Origin: Paraoerskovia sediminicola | GTDB taxonomy: Bacteria; Actinomycetota; Actinomycetes; Actinomycetales; Cellulomonadaceae | NCBI RefSeq assembly: GCF_030296575.1 | Contig: NZ_AP027729.1 | Coordinates: forward strand, 496,001 to 560,000 | Direction of reading: 5' to 3' | Length of the DNA: 64,000 bases | Shown: positions 26,765 to 35,010 of the stretch, piece by piece | Position numbering within the stretch: the stretch's first letter is position 1 | Layout: each line of letters opens with the position of its first letter | Made by a program: the position numbers and the translations under genes | Notes under the pieces: model-generated | Database searches by the model: none | What the model was told of the DNA's origin: nothing | The model's input: the letters and a program-made list of their open reading frames with translations, nothing else

Positions 26765-27805
26765 GTGCCGACCCCTCGACGCCCCGCCGGACACGCCGCA
26801 GTGCCCCGACGGCGCCGTCGCGCGGCGCGCGCGCCCGGTGGCGCCCGGCTCGCCCTCGCTGTCCTGGGTCTGTCGCTCGGTCTCGCCGCGTGCACGTCGG
26901 CGTCGGACGACGGAGGCGCGGCCGGTCCTTCCCCGTCCCCCGGCATGATGGGCGATGTGGACGACGCCCCGACCGACAGCCGGACCGACCGCTCGCTCGA
27001 CCCCGTCCGGCCGCTGACCACCCGGTACGGCGACGCCCCCGAGCAGGTTGCCGACCTCTACGGTGACCCGACCCTCCCGGGGTCCGGGCCGGTCCCCGTC
27101 GTCGTGCTCGTCCACGGCGGGTACTGGCGGTCCGGCTTCGACCGCTCGCTGGAGCTGAGCCTCGCCCGCGACCTGGTCGGCGCCGGCTACGCCGTCTGGA
27201 ACATCGACTACCGGGGCGTCGGCGCGGCGGACGCCGCGTCGGAGGGCGGTTGGCCGGCGACGTTCACCGACGTGGCGAGCGCGGTCGACGCGCTGCCCGA
27301 CGCCCTCGACGAGGTGAGCGTGGAGCGCGGGCCCACGGCCGTCGTCGGCCACTCCGCGGGCGGCACCCTGGCCCTGTGGCTCGCCTCGCGCGACACCCTG
27401 CCGGACGGCGCTCCCGGAGCCGGGCCCGTCGTCGTCCCGGACGCCGTGGTCAGCCAGGCGGGCGTGGACGACCTCGCCGCGGCGAGCGCGGCGGGGGCCG
27501 GAGGCGGGGCCGTCGACGACCTCATGGGCTCCGCTCCCGACGACGCCCCGGACGACCGCTACGCGCTGGCCGACCCGGCCCAGCGCGTCCCGCTGGGGGT
27601 CCCCACGCTGGTCGTCACCGGACGGGACGACTCGACCGTCCCGCCGTCCCAGACCACCGGCTACGGCGCGACAGCGCTCGACGCCGGCGACGACGTGACC
27701 GTCGAGGTGGTGGACGGCGAGGGGCACTTCGAGCAGATCGACCCGGCCTCACGGTCGTGGGCCGTCACCCGGGACTGGCTGGACGAGCGGCTGCTCGGAC
27801 GCTGA
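26765..27805 (+). CDS. Lipoprotein alpha/beta-hydrolase (esterase-like)
   Basis: 346 residues. A basic N-terminus and hydrophobic stretch end in the lipobox LAAC (about residue 43), so it should be anchored outside the membrane. The hydrolase core has an oxyanion HGGYWRSG, the nucleophile elbow GHSAGG and a late His in GEGHFEQIDP; the acid is probably Asp in TGRDDSTVPP. This is the BD-FAE/kynurenine-formamidase-like branch. GTG start at 26765. Substrate unknown. Confidence 0.85.
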   Translation: MPTPRRPAGHAAVPRRRRRAARAPGGARLALAVLGLSLGLAACTSASDDGGAAGPSPSPGMMGDVDDAPTDSRTDRSLDPVRPLTTRYGDAPEQVADLYGDPTLPGSGPVPVVVLVHGGYWRSGFDRSLELSLARDLVGAGYAVWNIDYRGVGAADAASEGGWPATFTDVASAVDALPDALDEVSVERGPTAVVGHSAGGTLALWLASRDTLPDGAPGAGPVVVPDAVVSQAGVDDLAAASAAGAGGGAVDDLMGSAPDDAPDDRYALADPAQRVPLGVPTLVVTGRDDSTVPPSQTTGYGATALDAGDDVTVEVVDGEGHFEQIDPASRSWAVTRDWLDERLLGR

Positions 27806-27814
27806 CGCGAGAAC

Positions 27815-27855
27815 GGCAGGAGCCGGGGCCGCGTGGTGCGACCCCGGCTCCTGCC
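27815..27855. terminator. Bidirectional terminator between the esterase and FprA genes
   Basis: A 14-base perfect stem (27815-27828 with 27842-27855) with a 13-base loop begins ten bases after the esterase stop and serves the convergent FprA gene too. Confidence 0.75.
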
Positions 27856-27914
27856 GGACGTGCAGATGTGCTGTGCTGCGCTGCTGTCCAGAGAGACGAG
27901 CGGCGCGAGCGCGG

Positions 27915-29303
27915 TCAGGCGTCGACGGCAGCGCGCCCCTTGGCGATGGCCAGCATCTCCTCGCGCGGCACCACCTTCACGCGCTGGCGGCCGTGCGGCT
28001 CGCCGAGCGAGATCTCGTGCGCGTCGAGCAGCTGGAAACCCGACCACTCGACGTGGTCCACCCCGCGCTCGGTGAGGAAGTCGAGGATCGCGTCGGGCGA
28101 GCCGTGGGGAGCCGTCCGGCCCTCGGCAGGGGCCTCGGCGAGGTCCTCGACGAGGTGTCGGATCGTCTCGGACGCGTCCGACTTGGTGTGACCGATGAGG
28201 CCCACCGGGCCGCGCTTGATCCAGCCCGTCGCGTAGACGCCGGGGACCTGGTCGCCGTCGATGTCGATGACGCGGCCCTCCCGGTTCGAGATGACGCCCT
28301 TGAGGTCGTCGAACGGGATCTCGGGCAGCGGGGAGCCGAAGTAGCCGACCGCGCGGTACACGGCCTGGACGGGCCAGTCGTGCGTCTCGCCGGTGCCGGA
28401 GACCGTCGCGTCGCCGTTGAGGCGGGTGCGCTCGGTCCGCAGGCCGACGACCTTGCCGTCCTCGCCCAGCACCTCGACCGGCGCGTGGAGGAAGTGCAGG
28501 TGCAGGCGGCGCGAGGCCTTGAAGTCGGCCGGGTCCTTGAGCGTCCAGTCCGTGAGGGTCTTGACGACCTGCTTGGTCTGGTTCGACGAGCCGATCGCGG
28601 CCATCGAGCCCTCGTCGAAGTCGAAGTCCTCGGGGTAGACGATCACGTCGACGTCGGGGACGTGCCCGAGCTCCCGGAGCTCCAGCGGCGAGAACTTCAC
28701 CTGCGCCGGGCCGCGGCGCGCGAAGACGTGGACGTCCGTGACCTCGGAGTCCTTGAGGACGTCGTAGACGTTCTGCGGGATCTCCGTGGGCAGCAGGTCG
28801 TCCGCGTGCTTCGCGAGGATCCGTGCGACGTCGAGGGCCACGTTGCCGGCACCGAGGACGGCGACCTCCTTGCCCTGCAGGGGCCAGGTGCGCGGCACGT
28901 CCGGGTGCCCGTCGTACCAGGAGACGAAGTCGGCGGCGCCGTGCGAGCCCTCCAGGTCGATCCCCGGGATCTCGAGGTCGGCGTCCTTGATGGAGCCGGT
29001 CGAGAAGATCACCGCGTCGTAGAACTGACGCATGTCGTCGAGCTTCAGGTCCACCCCGTAGTCGACGTTCGCGATGAGGCGGACGTCGCCGCGGTCCAGC
29101 ACGCGGTGCAGGGCCGTGATGATCTGCTTGATCCGCGGGTGGTCGGGGGCGACGCCATAGCGCACGAGCCCGAACGGCGCGGGCAGGCGCTCGAACAGGT
29201 CGATGGTCACGTCGAGGTCGGTCTTGGACAGGATGTCCGAGGCGTAGATCCCGGCGGGACCCGCTCCGACGACTGCCACGCGCAGGGGACGGTTGCTGCT
29301 CAC
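27915..29303 (-). CDS. fprA: Ferredoxin-NADP+ reductase, FprA type
   Basis: 462 residues of the adrenodoxin-reductase-like flavoprotein family, which passes electrons between NADPH and ferredoxin. The FAD motif VVGAGPAGIYASD (about 11-23), the LPAPFGLVRYGVAPDHPRIK signature and the NADP-binding VLGAGNVALDVARIL are clear. The ATGWIKRGPVGLIGHTKSDA segment near the C-terminus is typical. GTG start at 29303 with GGAAGG upstream. Monocistronic, closed by the shared terminator. Confidence 0.93.
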   Translation of the reverse strand: MSSNRPLRVAVVGAGPAGIYASDILSKTDLDVTIDLFERLPAPFGLVRYGVAPDHPRIKQIITALHRVLDRGDVRLIANVDYGVDLKLDDMRQFYDAVIFSTGSIKDADLEIPGIDLEGSHGAADFVSWYDGHPDVPRTWPLQGKEVAVLGAGNVALDVARILAKHADDLLPTEIPQNVYDVLKDSEVTDVHVFARRGPAQVKFSPLELRELGHVPDVDVIVYPEDFDFDEGSMAAIGSSNQTKQVVKTLTDWTLKDPADFKASRRLHLHFLHAPVEVLGEDGKVVGLRTERTRLNGDATVSGTGETHDWPVQAVYRAVGYFGSPLPEIPFDDLKGVISNREGRVIDIDGDQVPGVYATGWIKRGPVGLIGHTKSDASETIRHLVEDLAEAPAEGRTAPHGSPDAILDFLTERGVDHVEWSGFQLLDAHEISLGEPHGRQRVKVVPREEMLAIAKGRAAVDA

Positions 29304-29510
29304 AGGGACGTGCGCCTTCCGATCGGGGTCACTCGAGTGTACGTCTGACTTAGCCGACCCTCACTATGCCTGCGGAGGCGGCGGGGATCCATCCCCGGTC
29401 CGGTGGCCGGGACTGTGTAACGCAGGTGGCCGCTGCAGAGCTGTTCCGCTGCGGCTGGGCTGGGGCCGGGCTGCACTGGGGCGGGGTTGACCTGCGACCC
29501 GCAGTTCTCG

Positions 29511-29987
29511 TCAGACCGCGATGCGGACGCTGTCCTGGATCGCGCGGATCTCGTCGAGCACCGCGTCCCGCTGCGCCCCGGTGCACGAGCCCATGATCTG
29601 CACGAGGTCGCGCGTCTCGCCCCGGTCGACCAGGGCGTAGCGGATCGCCTGCACGTAGCGCGCCCGGTCCGTCGGGTTGCGCACGACGGCCTCCAGCCGG
29701 AACCCCGCGTGGCCGGCGACCGGCTCGGCGTCGCGTGCGAGCTCCTCGTAGCCCGAGAGCTTCTCGAGGGCGCCGGCGATCTTCATCGAGGCGTCGTCGA
29801 GGGATTCCCAGTCGCGCATCCGCGTGATGACGACCTCCACCTTGGGGGTCGTCGCCCCCGGGAGGCCGGTGCGCTCGAGGGTGATCGCCGGACCGAGCCC
29901 GGTCACGGGCTCCCAGCCGTCCAGGACGTCGAGGTCGACGCTCGGCGGGCCGGGGAACGTGGGGCTCGGGTACGAGGCGGTGCGCAT
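29511..29987 (-). CDS. Hypothetical protein beside WXG100 gene, LpqN/PsbP-like in layout
   Basis: 158 residues, acidic, with no signal peptide. It begins MRTASYPSPTFPG, has a beta-rich centre with the segment PKVEVVITRMRDWESLDDAS, then a GHAGFRLEAVVRNPTDRARY strand pair and an IMGSCTGAQRDAVLDEIRAI end. This layout (small hydrophobic sandwich ending in a short-time-after-release style helix) resembles LpqN/PsbP-like proteins often found near T7SS genes. It lies behind the WXG100 terminator, so it may have its own promoter. A start at 30026 is possible. Function unknown. Confidence 0.65.
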   Translation of the reverse strand: MRTASYPSPTFPGPPSVDLDVLDGWEPVTGLGPAITLERTGLPGATTPKVEVVITRMRDWESLDDASMKIAGALEKLSGYEELARDAEPVAGHAGFRLEAVVRNPTDRARYVQAIRYALVDRGETRDLVQIMGSCTGAQRDAVLDEIRAIQDSVRIAV

Positions 29988-30060
29988 GGGTCCATCATCA
30001 CCCGAGCCAGAGCGTTCCCGACCCACCGATCAGGCACGCCGAGCCCGTCCGGGACACACG

Positions 30061-30093
30061 GACGGCGGCCGCCCCGTGGGGACGGCCGCCGTC
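30061..30093 (-). terminator. Intrinsic terminator after the WXG100 gene
   Basis: Arms 30061-30075 and 30078-30093 pair through GACGGCGGCCG/CGGCCGCCGTC plus an inner CCCC/GGGG with one bulge. It starts 17 bases past the WXG100 stop. Confidence 0.75.
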
Positions 30094-30109
30094 GGGCAGT
30101 GCGTGAGCG

Positions 30110-30406
30110 TCAGCCGCGGATGCCCGCAGCGAGCTGGCTGTCGACGTCGCCGAGCGTCTGCGCCGCGTTCTTGAGGTAGCTCACCATGCTCTCGATCCCG
30201 CTGACCGCCTGCACGGAGGCGCCGGTGAACTCCTCGTACGACGCCTGGAACGCGCCCGAGGCCTGATCCGTGACGAACCCGGACGACACGAGGTCGTTGA
30301 CCTGCGCCTTGAGCTGCTCGAGCATGTCCGTCAGGTCCTGCTGGCCCGCGGCGAGACGGTCGGCCGCGCTGGTCATCTCGTCGTAGGTCACGTTCATGTT
30401 CGCCAT
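30110..30406 (-). CDS. WXG100-family T7SS substrate (WxG motif replaced)
   Basis: 98 residues, helical hairpin, no signal peptide, the size of EsxA/EsxB. The turn that normally carries WxG reads SSGFVTDQASGAF, so the Trp is absent; this variant is common in actinobacterial WXG100 proteins. Two long helices flank it (MTSAADRLAAGQQDLTDMLE and FTGASVQAVSGIESMVSYLK). It is monocistronic with its own promoter, palindrome and terminator, and lies 4.6 kb downstream of the EccC gene. Confidence 0.88.
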   Translation of the reverse strand: MANMNVTYDEMTSAADRLAAGQQDLTDMLEQLKAQVNDLVSSGFVTDQASGAFQASYEEFTGASVQAVSGIESMVSYLKNAAQTLGDVDSQLAAGIRG

Positions 30407-30457
30407 CAGAATCTCCGCTCGTCGTCGCCGGCCCCCTCGGCCCGCGCTGTGGTCGTC

Positions 30458-30463
30458 ACTCTA
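30458..30463 (-). promoter_or_regulatory. -10 box of the WXG100 promoter
   Basis: TAGAGT on the reverse strand lies 23 bases downstream of the palindrome at 30487-30502. The predicted start is about 45 bases before the ATG. The -35 position (TGTCCG) is poor, suggesting activator dependence. Confidence 0.45.
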
Positions 30464-30486
30464 GTGGCGCCGTCGCGGAGCGGACA

Positions 30487-30502
30487 TGGGGAGAACTCCC
30501 CA
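30487..30502. promoter_or_regulatory. Palindrome TGGGGAG-AA-CTCCCCA, copy a
   Basis: Two perfect 7-base arms around AA, about 88 bases before the WXG100 start and about 80 before the divergent small membrane gene. Same motif as at 34935 and 57952. Confidence 0.7.
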
Positions 30503-30574
30503 CCAGTCGATCCTCTAGGGTGGCTGCGACCGACCGGCGGCGACGCCACCGGTGCACCCCGACAAGGAGGTCCG

Positions 30575-30850
30575 ATGAGCGACGACGAGCGGCCGCAGGT
30601 CCCCGATCCGGTCGATCATGCGCTGCGACCCTTCGTGGTGGCCTTCTGGACCATGGTGGTGCTCGGCGCGGGCTTCGTGGGACTCGCGCGCTTCGCTCCG
30701 GACACGCTCGACGCGATCGGTGGGTTCGTCCCCTTCATCGTCGTCTGCGCAGTGATGTTCATCGGTTCAGCGGTGATGTATGTCGTCCGCAGCAGCCGAC
30801 TCCGGGCGCACGACGACACCGCCGAGGGCGACACGCCCGATCGAGGCTGA
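30575..30850 (+). CDS. Small two-span membrane protein
   Basis: 91 residues with two hydrophobic segments (about 21-42 and 50-68) and charged ends. ATG at 30575 follows AAGGAGG. It is the only plus-strand gene inside the T7SS region and is divergent from the WXG100 gene, sharing the palindrome; TAGGGT at 30516-30521 could be its -10 box. Function unknown. Confidence 0.7.
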   Translation: MSDDERPQVPDPVDHALRPFVVAFWTMVVLGAGFVGLARFAPDTLDAIGGFVPFIVVCAVMFIGSAVMYVVRSSRLRAHDDTAEGDTPDRG

Positions 30851-30930
30851 TCGGACCGGCCAGAGCCGCCCGGGGACGACCTGACAGCCGCTGGGCACCA
30901 GGCGCCGTCAGCGGTCCTCCGGGGCGAACG

Positions 30931-31533
30931 TCATACGCGGACGTCGGTCCACGTGAGGGAGTCGAGGATCTCGTCGAACAGCGTGGCGAACGGCTCTGCC
31001 GCGGGGACGGTCGGCGCGTTCACCCGGGCGAGCATCAGCCCGGACCCGTCGGGGTACGGCACGTGGTACTCGAGCCGGAGGGTGAGGTACGTCTGCTCCC
31101 CCAGCGTCCCGCGGACCAGCTCGGCCCGTCGTGCGACCGGCCCGGTCCGCTGGACCGCGACCTCCGTCCCGGGGAAGGCCGACACCAGAGCCGCCGAGAC
31201 GTCACCCGCCGCGAGGTCGGCCCGCGCGGACTCCGGCCAGGACTCGTCCAGTGCGAGGAGCGCCGCCGGGAACGGGACGCCGGGCAACAGCTCGAGCGCC
31301 ATGAGATACGTGTGTGCCCCCAGCTCCCGCGCATCGGCCGCGCTCGTGACGAGCTCCTGCGTCGCGTCGCGGCGCAGGCGCGCGAGCTGATCGGCGCGCC
31401 CGACCTGCTCCCGGACGAGCCGACGACAGAACTGCCGCGCCGACTCCCGGTCGGTCAGCGGGACCGACACCCAGGTCCCGGGCAGGATCAACCTGGATCG
31501 TCCGGCCGCGAGGCCCACGCGCCGCGCCGTCAT
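30931..31533 (-). CDS. Hypothetical protein of the T7SS satellite operon (200 aa)
   Basis: 200 residues, no signal peptide. It opens with a strand LILPGTWVSVPL that resembles the LVLPEGWFALPA start of the next gene upstream, so the two are probably distant paralogues with the same fold. The centre is helical (ARQFCRRLVREQVGRADQLA), the C-terminal half alternates strands. Last gene of a five-gene unit. ATGA overlap with the gene before. Function unknown; immunity or chaperone role is a guess. Confidence 0.6.
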   Translation of the reverse strand: MTARRVGLAAGRSRLILPGTWVSVPLTDRESARQFCRRLVREQVGRADQLARLRRDATQELVTSAADARELGAHTYLMALELLPGVPFPAALLALDESWPESARADLAAGDVSAALVSAFPGTEVAVQRTGPVARRAELVRGTLGEQTYLTLRLEYHVPYPDGSGLMLARVNAPTVPAAEPFATLFDEILDSLTWTDVRV

Positions 31534-32195
31534 CGGGCGCGGCCCGACACGGTGCTGAGCCCGGTGAGGACCCCGAGCACCTCGGCGGGCGCGTCCTCGA
31601 ACGTCCCGACGCTGCTCGAGACGACGTTCACCTCGACCATGGCCCCGCTGTCCGGTGGAAAGACCCCGACGACGACACGCTCCTCCAGGTGCGCCACGCC
31701 CTCGCCCCGCTCGGCGTCCAGGTGTCCGATCATGAGGTGGGCGCCACGGACGGTCCCGGCGGGGATCTCGGACTCCAGGGGCTCGACCAGGAGATAGCTG
31801 TCGTCGCTCTCAGGGGCGCGTCGGAGCTCGTCGACGAACTCCTCCGGTGTCACGCCGTCGTGCACGACGAAGGTCAGGAGAGCGTCGACGACGCCGTGCT
31901 GTGGTCGGCGGACCAGCACCGCGGCGCGAAGGCCCGTCTGCCCCACCTCGTCGACGACCTCGACGACCGCGCGCAGCTGGTCGGCGAGCAGCTCCTCCGG
32001 GGTCCGCCCCGGCTCCTGCGCGTCGCCGTGCTCCGCGGCCGACTCCGGGTCGCCCGCGGGCGCGCCGCCAGCGCCCTCGGCCATCGAACCCGCGAGCGCC
32101 TCGACCCAGCCGGCGTCGCGGGCCGACGCTGCAGGGAGGGCGAACCAGCCCTCCGGCAGCACGAGGCTCACGTCGAGCATCTCTCTGCCTGTCAT
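31530..32195 (-). CDS. Hypothetical protein of the T7SS satellite operon (221 aa)
   Basis: 221 residues, acidic, with an Ala/Gly/Glu-rich insert at about 35-70. Strand-rich C-terminus (HLMIGHLDAERGEGVAHLEE, VVVGVFPPDSGAMVEVNVVS). Such short sandwich proteins are common next to WXG100 genes in actinobacteria. It overlaps the membrane gene before it and the 200-residue gene after it by four bases each. No domain can be named with confidence. Confidence 0.6.
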   Translation of the reverse strand: MTGREMLDVSLVLPEGWFALPAASARDAGWVEALAGSMAEGAGGAPAGDPESAAEHGDAQEPGRTPEELLADQLRAVVEVVDEVGQTGLRAAVLVRRPQHGVVDALLTFVVHDGVTPEEFVDELRRAPESDDSYLLVEPLESEIPAGTVRGAHLMIGHLDAERGEGVAHLEERVVVGVFPPDSGAMVEVNVVSSSVGTFEDAPAEVLGVLTGLSTVSGRAR

Positions 32196-33046
32196 GAGAC
32201 CGACTCACCGGCGCCGATGTCTTCGCCCGACCGCCAGAACTGCGTGCACGCCCACAGTCCGAACCCGAGCAGCAACGCCCCGCCGACCAGGAGAGACGTC
32301 CCCAGGGTGGTCGCGAACCGGATCTCGTCAGCGGTGCCGAAGTCCTCGGCCGGCGTCGCCCGGACCAACCAGGCGAGAAAGGCACCCACCCCGACGACGA
32401 GCGCGCCGATCCCGCAGGCCCACAGATCGAGGCGCCACCGGAACGAGAACCAACGCCAGGCGCGGCTCGTCGTGCGGACCACGCGACCGTCCGAGGACGC
32501 CGACACCGCGCGGTGGTGACGCGCCGCGTAGGCGACCTTCTTGACGAGCGACCCCACGAGAACTCCGAGGACGAACACGCAGATGATGGGGGCCACGATC
32601 CAGATGCCGAAGGCGTCGTCGTCCCCGGCGTCGATCGCGACGGCCGGGAGCGCTGTACCGAGCAGCGCGACCACGACGATCCAGGCCACGTGCACGGGGA
32701 TCGAGAGCATCCGCATCGACGACCGTCGCGTCGCCTTGGGCAGGAACCTGCCGCTCGACGCCTGCTTGCTGGTGTCGCCACGTCTGGCCAGCTCCATGAT
32801 CCACACGACCGACATCACCAGGAGCCCGCCGACGAAGAACACGAGAGACGAGACGAGGCTCAACGCGTTCGGCGGATCACCCCAGCCCGCGAGGACCCAC
32901 AGCCCCGGCGCGAGACTTACGACCACCCAGGCCAGGCCGACCGCGACGGGCATCCACCACCGGATCGGGGAGGCGCTCGACGTCCCGTCCGGGCCCGCCC
33001 CTGCAGCAGGACCGGCGCGGGTCGGCTCGGTCGGAGCGTCGGTCAT
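32192..33046 (-). CDS. Six-span membrane protein of the T7SS satellite operon
   Basis: 284 residues with six hydrophobic segments (about 30-55, 62-85, 112-137, 146-170, 212-232, 252-275). The N-terminus is Pro/Ala/Gly-rich and cytoplasmic by the positive-inside rule, and a basic loop (LVKKVAYAARHHRAVS) follows the fourth segment. It overlaps the coiled-coil gene before it (ATGA). It could be an immunity or export partner of the coiled-coil protein; no family is recognised. Confidence 0.65.
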   Translation of the reverse strand: MTDAPTEPTRAGPAAGAGPDGTSSASPIRWWMPVAVGLAWVVVSLAPGLWVLAGWGDPPNALSLVSSLVFFVGGLLVMSVVWIMELARRGDTSKQASSGRFLPKATRRSSMRMLSIPVHVAWIVVVALLGTALPAVAIDAGDDDAFGIWIVAPIICVFVLGVLVGSLVKKVAYAARHHRAVSASSDGRVVRTTSRAWRWFSFRWRLDLWACGIGALVVGVGAFLAWLVRATPAEDFGTADEIRFATTLGTSLLVGGALLLGFGLWACTQFWRSGEDIGAGESVS

Positions 33047-34530
33047 CGGCCACCGCCGCCGAGCGCCACGGGGACGTCCACGACATCGACGTCGTCGAGG
33101 AACTCGACGATCTCGTGCCCGGAGACGACTGCCGCGAAGGCGCTCCCGTACGACCCGTCGAGCGGCTGCGTCGCGATCCCTCCGGCGCTGTCGGCGATGC
33201 CCCACCCGTCACCGCCGGCAACCGCAGTGCCGAACCCGACGGCGGCCAGCGTCCCCGTGGTCCCGCGGAGCGTGATGGCCCCTACCGCGGCGACGCTCGT
33301 CGCCATGTGGTCCGCGGCGGTGAACGTGTAGAAGCTGTCCGTCTGCGCGGCCAGGAGGTCGACGACGTCGTCGTTCCCGAGAGCGAACCGCTTGGCCGAG
33401 TCCTTGAAGGGGTTCGGGAACGCCTTGCGCGCACCGTCGGCGACGTTGGACCACCCGGTCGCCCACTTCGTCGACGAGGTCTGGAACGTGCGGAACGCCT
33501 CGCGCTGCGCGGCGTCCCGGACGAACGGGGACTTCAGCAGCGAGTACGTCCGCTGCTTCGCGGTCTGCCCCGCCACACGGTAGGCCTGCGTCATCACCGT
33601 GCTGCCCGCCTGTGCACGGACTGCCGCGGGACCGACGCGCTGGGCCGCGTTCACGACGACCCGCGCCTTGACCACCTTCGCCAGGCCGCTCACCGCGCGG
33701 CCACCGAACAGCGAGAGCGCGGCGAAGCCCGCCGCCTTCGCGATGTCCCACCCCGTGCCCTCGCCCTGGGAGACCTTGACGATCGCCTCGACGACGGCGA
33801 GGATCGCGCCGATCGCGGCCAGGACGATGAGCACCTGACCGAGGACCGGCACCCACGAGAGGAAGATCGCCAGGAACCCGGCGATCTCGCAGAGGAGCTT
33901 GAACGCCTCGTAGAGCTTGCCCAGGGCGTGCCTCGCCTTGTCCCAGGTGCTGTCCTCGAGACCGTTCACGTTCGCCCCGGTCACGACGTCGTCGATCTGC
34001 GCCACGGCGGTCGTCGCCGCGGCGTTCTTCGCGTCGTGGGCGTCACGCCAGGCCTTCTGCAGCGCGGCGACGTCCGCCTCCAGCGCGGTGACCGCTCCCG
34101 CGGTGCTCGACACCGCGCTCCGAGCCTCGTCACGCTCCTGCTCTGTCGCGTCGGGGCGCAGGCCGCTCTCGTCGTTCTCCGCCCACCGGAGCCTGATCCG
34201 GGCGGCGTAGAGGTCGCTCTCCACGGTGCGCAGCTGCTTCGCCGCGGCATCGGCTGTGGACTTCTGCTCGTCGAGGACCCCCGCGTAGGTCGCGAGCGCG
34301 TCGCCCGTCTCCGCGTAGCGCCCCTCCGCCTTCGCGATGTCGGAGCGCACGTCGCCGGCGAGCGCACGCACCGCGTCCATCGAGAGGCTCTTCTGGTCGA
34401 TCTCGTCGGAGATCGCGTCCAGCGTCGACAGCGAACGCTCGATCGCCGCAGCGATCTCGACGTAACGTGCGGCCTTGTTCGCGAGCAGGGCGGCGTCGCC
34501 CTCGAGCTCCTCGAACTCCCGGTCGGCCAT
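33043..34530 (-). CDS. Coiled-coil membrane-interacting protein, LXG-like T7SS substrate candidate
   Basis: 495 residues. Residues 1-190 are long heptad-like helices (EIAAAIERSLSTLDAISDEI, LRTVESDLYAARIRLRWAEN), the shape of LXG or WXG-type secretion domains. Two hydrophobic stretches follow (about 215-250 and 270-285), then a basic helical part and a Gly/Ala-rich hydrophobic region (AAVGAITLRGTTGTLAAVGF). No toxin motif is recognised. Preceded by the WXG100-like gene with a one-base overlap, the usual arrangement for an LXG effector and its small helper. Export and function are inferred. Confidence 0.65.
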   Translation of the reverse strand: MADREFEELEGDAALLANKAARYVEIAAAIERSLSTLDAISDEIDQKSLSMDAVRALAGDVRSDIAKAEGRYAETGDALATYAGVLDEQKSTADAAAKQLRTVESDLYAARIRLRWAENDESGLRPDATEQERDEARSAVSSTAGAVTALEADVAALQKAWRDAHDAKNAAATTAVAQIDDVVTGANVNGLEDSTWDKARHALGKLYEAFKLLCEIAGFLAIFLSWVPVLGQVLIVLAAIGAILAVVEAIVKVSQGEGTGWDIAKAAGFAALSLFGGRAVSGLAKVVKARVVVNAAQRVGPAAVRAQAGSTVMTQAYRVAGQTAKQRTYSLLKSPFVRDAAQREAFRTFQTSSTKWATGWSNVADGARKAFPNPFKDSAKRFALGNDDVVDLLAAQTDSFYTFTAADHMATSVAAVGAITLRGTTGTLAAVGFGTAVAGGDGWGIADSAGGIATQPLDGSYGSAFAAVVSGHEIVEFLDDVDVVDVPVALGGGGR

Positions 34531-34829
34531 CAGCCCGCCACCTTCTCCTCGAGCGCCTTGGCCAGGTCCGCATCGACCTGGGTGAAGTTCTCGGCGATGG
34601 TCATGACCGCGTCCCGCAGCTTCGTCACGTCGCCCAGCATGTCCTCGCGCTTGACCCGCCACTTGTCTGCGAAGTCGCGGACACGGTCCGCGAGCGCGTC
34701 GTGCCCCGTCGCGTGAGCGGCGACCTCCGAGACGTCGTCGGCCTCGCTCAGCTCCGCGCAGATCGCGTCGAGGTCGTCCGCCAAGGTCCGCAACGCCTCC
34801 ATGTCCATGGAGAGGTCATACCCGCTCAT
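34530..34829 (-). CDS. WXG100-like small helical protein
   Basis: 99 residues, acidic, all helical, with a central Trp (ADKWRVKREDML) rather than a clean WxG. It begins MSGYDLSMDMEALRTLADDL and ends in a helix NFTQVDADLAKALEEKVAG. First gene of the five-gene satellite unit and probably the helper or co-secreted partner of the coiled-coil protein. A palindrome and -10 box lie upstream. Confidence 0.75.
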   Translation of the reverse strand: MSGYDLSMDMEALRTLADDLDAICAELSEADDVSEVAAHATGHDALADRVRDFADKWRVKREDMLGDVTKLRDAVMTIAENFTQVDADLAKALEEKVAG

Positions 34830-34904
34830 CGTCCTCGCACCCCCTGATCACCTGCCGCCGCCCACCGCTGCCCTGTGCCCGCGGCCGTCGCGCCGTGTCG
34901 CCCG

Positions 34905-34910
34905 ACACTA
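34905..34910 (-). promoter_or_regulatory. -10 box of the satellite operon promoter
   Basis: TAGTGT on the reverse strand lies 24 bases downstream of the palindrome at 34935-34950, nearly the same phasing as at the WXG100 gene (23 bases). Predicted leader about 70 bases. Confidence 0.45.
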
Positions 34911-34934
34911 TCCAGCCGTTCCGCGCGACCACCA

Positions 34935-34950
34935 TGGGGAGCACTCCCCA
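34935..34950. promoter_or_regulatory. Palindrome TGGGGAG-CA-CTCCCCA, copy b
   Basis: Two perfect 7-base arms, between the end of the EccC gene and the first gene of the satellite operon, about 113 bases before its ATG. No gene lies on the other side in divergent orientation, so it serves the satellite operon. Confidence 0.7.
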
Positions 34951-35010
34951 CCGTGCGGGTGCCCGTCACCGCAGCGCCTGCATCGTAGCCAGCCTCGTGG
35001 CACAGCCCGG

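Noticed and set aside
34935..34950. Palindrome copy b as the EccC terminator
   Set aside because: The arms are only seven bases, and the same sequence occurs upstream of two other units where there is no gene end at the same spacing, so a protein-binding site is likelier.
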